From NCBI GenBank assembly GCA_947632315.1, contig CANROV010000122.1, forward strand, positions 1 to 6,135: 6,135 bases of DNA, read 5' to 3'. The DNA is from Candidatus Gastranaerophilales bacterium (lineage in GTDB: Bacteria > Cyanobacteriota > Vampirovibrionia > Gastranaerophilales > Gastranaerophilaceae). Below the pieces are notes generated by a model, which was not told the DNA's origin, made no database searches, and worked only from the letters and a program-made list of their open reading frames with translations. This document shows positions 5,880 through 6,135 of the stretch, one piece after another; positions within the stretch are counted from its first letter, which is position 1, and the number at the start of each line of letters is the position of its first letter. The position numbers and the translations under genes were made by a program.

Positions 5880-5930
5880 GAAATCAAAATTTTTTATATA
5901 TTAGTGGTGGTAAGTAAGTAATTTTTTGTC

Positions 5931-5936
5931 GGAGGA
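5931..5936 (+). promoter_or_regulatory. Ribosome binding site of the HEAT-repeat gene
   Basis: GGAGGA, with 4 nt between GGAGG and the ATG at 5940. It is the strongest Shine-Dalgarno in the window and fixes the start; an in-frame stop (TAA, 5919-5921) lies just upstream. Confidence 0.8.
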
Positions 5937-5939
5937 AGA

Positions 5940-6135
5940 ATGACAATAAGTGTGAACTCTAGAAAAAAGCAAGCAAAAAAATCTTTTGATGAATTATTAA
6001 ATGACTTAAGAACAAGTAATTCGGAAAAGGTTAGATATAATGCGGCAAGAGTATTAGGCGAAATGGGCGACGCAAGCGCAGTTGATCCGTTAATTGATGT
6101 ATTGAAAAATGACAGAAACGGCTCTGTTCGCTTAT
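5940..6135 (+). CDS. HEAT-repeat protein (partial, C-terminus off right edge)
   Basis: I translated 65 codons from the ATG at 5940, which follows a strong GGAGGA. A basic N-terminal stretch (SRKKQAKKS, 6-14) and a helix (FDELLNDLR, 16-24) precede a clear HEAT repeat of the PBS-lyase/EZ type: SEKVRYNAARVLGEMGDASA (28-47), then VDPLIDVLKNDRNGSVRL to the edge, where the next repeat begins (GSVR). The alternating R-x-x-A-A-x-x-L-G and A-V-x-P-L-I-x-x-L pattern is diagnostic. These alpha-solenoids bind proteins; in Cyanobacteria related repeats occur in phycobilin lyases, but a scaffold or regulatory role is more likely in a non-photosynthetic host. There is no signal peptide, so it is probably cytoplasmic. 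Total length and any other domain cannot be seen. It is transcribed away from the prenyltransferase behind a leader of about 150 nt with two hairpins. Confidence 0.88.
   Translation, partial: MTISVNSRKKQAKKSFDELLNDLRTSNSEKVRYNAARVLGEMGDASAVDPLIDVLKNDRNGSVRL

Larger units (their letters stand above)
5599..5939. other. Divergent intergenic region between the prenyltransferase and the HEAT-repeat gene
   Basis: These 341 bases hold no credible reading frame. Left to right they contain the prenyltransferase ribosome site (GGTGGAG, 5610-5616), a weak leftward promoter candidate (TTGTAT 5649-5644, 18-nt spacer, TAATAT 5625-5620), a TAACA-AAA-TGTTA dyad (5656-5668), a leftward TATAAT (5710-5705) with a poor -35, the 20-bp imperfect tandem repeat, a rightward TATAAT and the hairpin-bearing leader of the HEAT gene. 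Two promoters facing apart are expected from the gene layout. Confidence 0.6.

Noticed and set aside
5784..5939. c-di-AMP (ydaO-type) riboswitch in the HEAT leader, suggested by the nearby cdaA
   Set aside because: The conserved ydaO core motifs were not found, and the leader is too A/T-rich with only two small hairpins.

Overview
The window is AT-rich (roughly two thirds A+T) and bacterial. It most resembles a non-photosynthetic relative of Cyanobacteria (Vampirovibrionia/Melainabacteria, for example gut Gastranaerophilales). Four things point there: a lysA next to a membrane CdaA-type diadenylate cyclase, an arrangement I associate with Cyanobacteria; an aldolase of the KDPG/KHG family that lacks the canonical active-site Arg, as I recall for cyanobacterial members; a split (two-subunit) glycine dehydrogenase rather than the fused form of photosynthetic Cyanobacteria; and a HEAT-repeat protein. 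The lineage is an inference from gene content, not from a marker gene.

Left part (1-3654), minus strand: a tightly packed run read right to left, lysA, cdaA, an eda-like aldolase, then gcvPB, which runs off the left edge. Junctions are a 7-nt overlap, a 1-nt gap and a gap of about 16 nt, so this is very probably one transcript. It combines the last step of lysine synthesis, c-di-AMP synthesis, a pyruvate-type aldolase and glycine cleavage. The cdaR and glmM partners that accompany cdaA in Firmicutes are not present.

Middle (3655-4606): a divergent intergenic region of about 180 nt carries two abutting perfect dyads and a candidate promoter. It leads to a plus-strand gene for a secreted protein of unknown function (3837-4394) that has no visible Shine-Dalgarno and could be read from a leaderless mRNA. 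Its stop codon overlaps, tail to tail, the stop codon of a 71-residue zinc-ribbon gene on the minus strand.

Right part (4391-6135): the zinc-ribbon gene is coupled by a TAATG junction to a UbiA/MenA-like membrane prenyltransferase (4606-5598). A 341-nt divergent intergenic region (5599-5939) follows, with a 20-bp imperfect tandem repeat, a perfect TATAAT and two AT-rich hairpins. It leads into a HEAT-repeat protein with a strong Shine-Dalgarno, cut off by the right edge.

No RNA gene, insertion sequence, CRISPR array or convincing intrinsic terminator was seen. Most genes are ordinary metabolic or housekeeping genes. The less explained items are the odd aldolase, the orphan secreted protein, the coupled zinc ribbon and prenyltransferase, and the structured leader of the HEAT gene.
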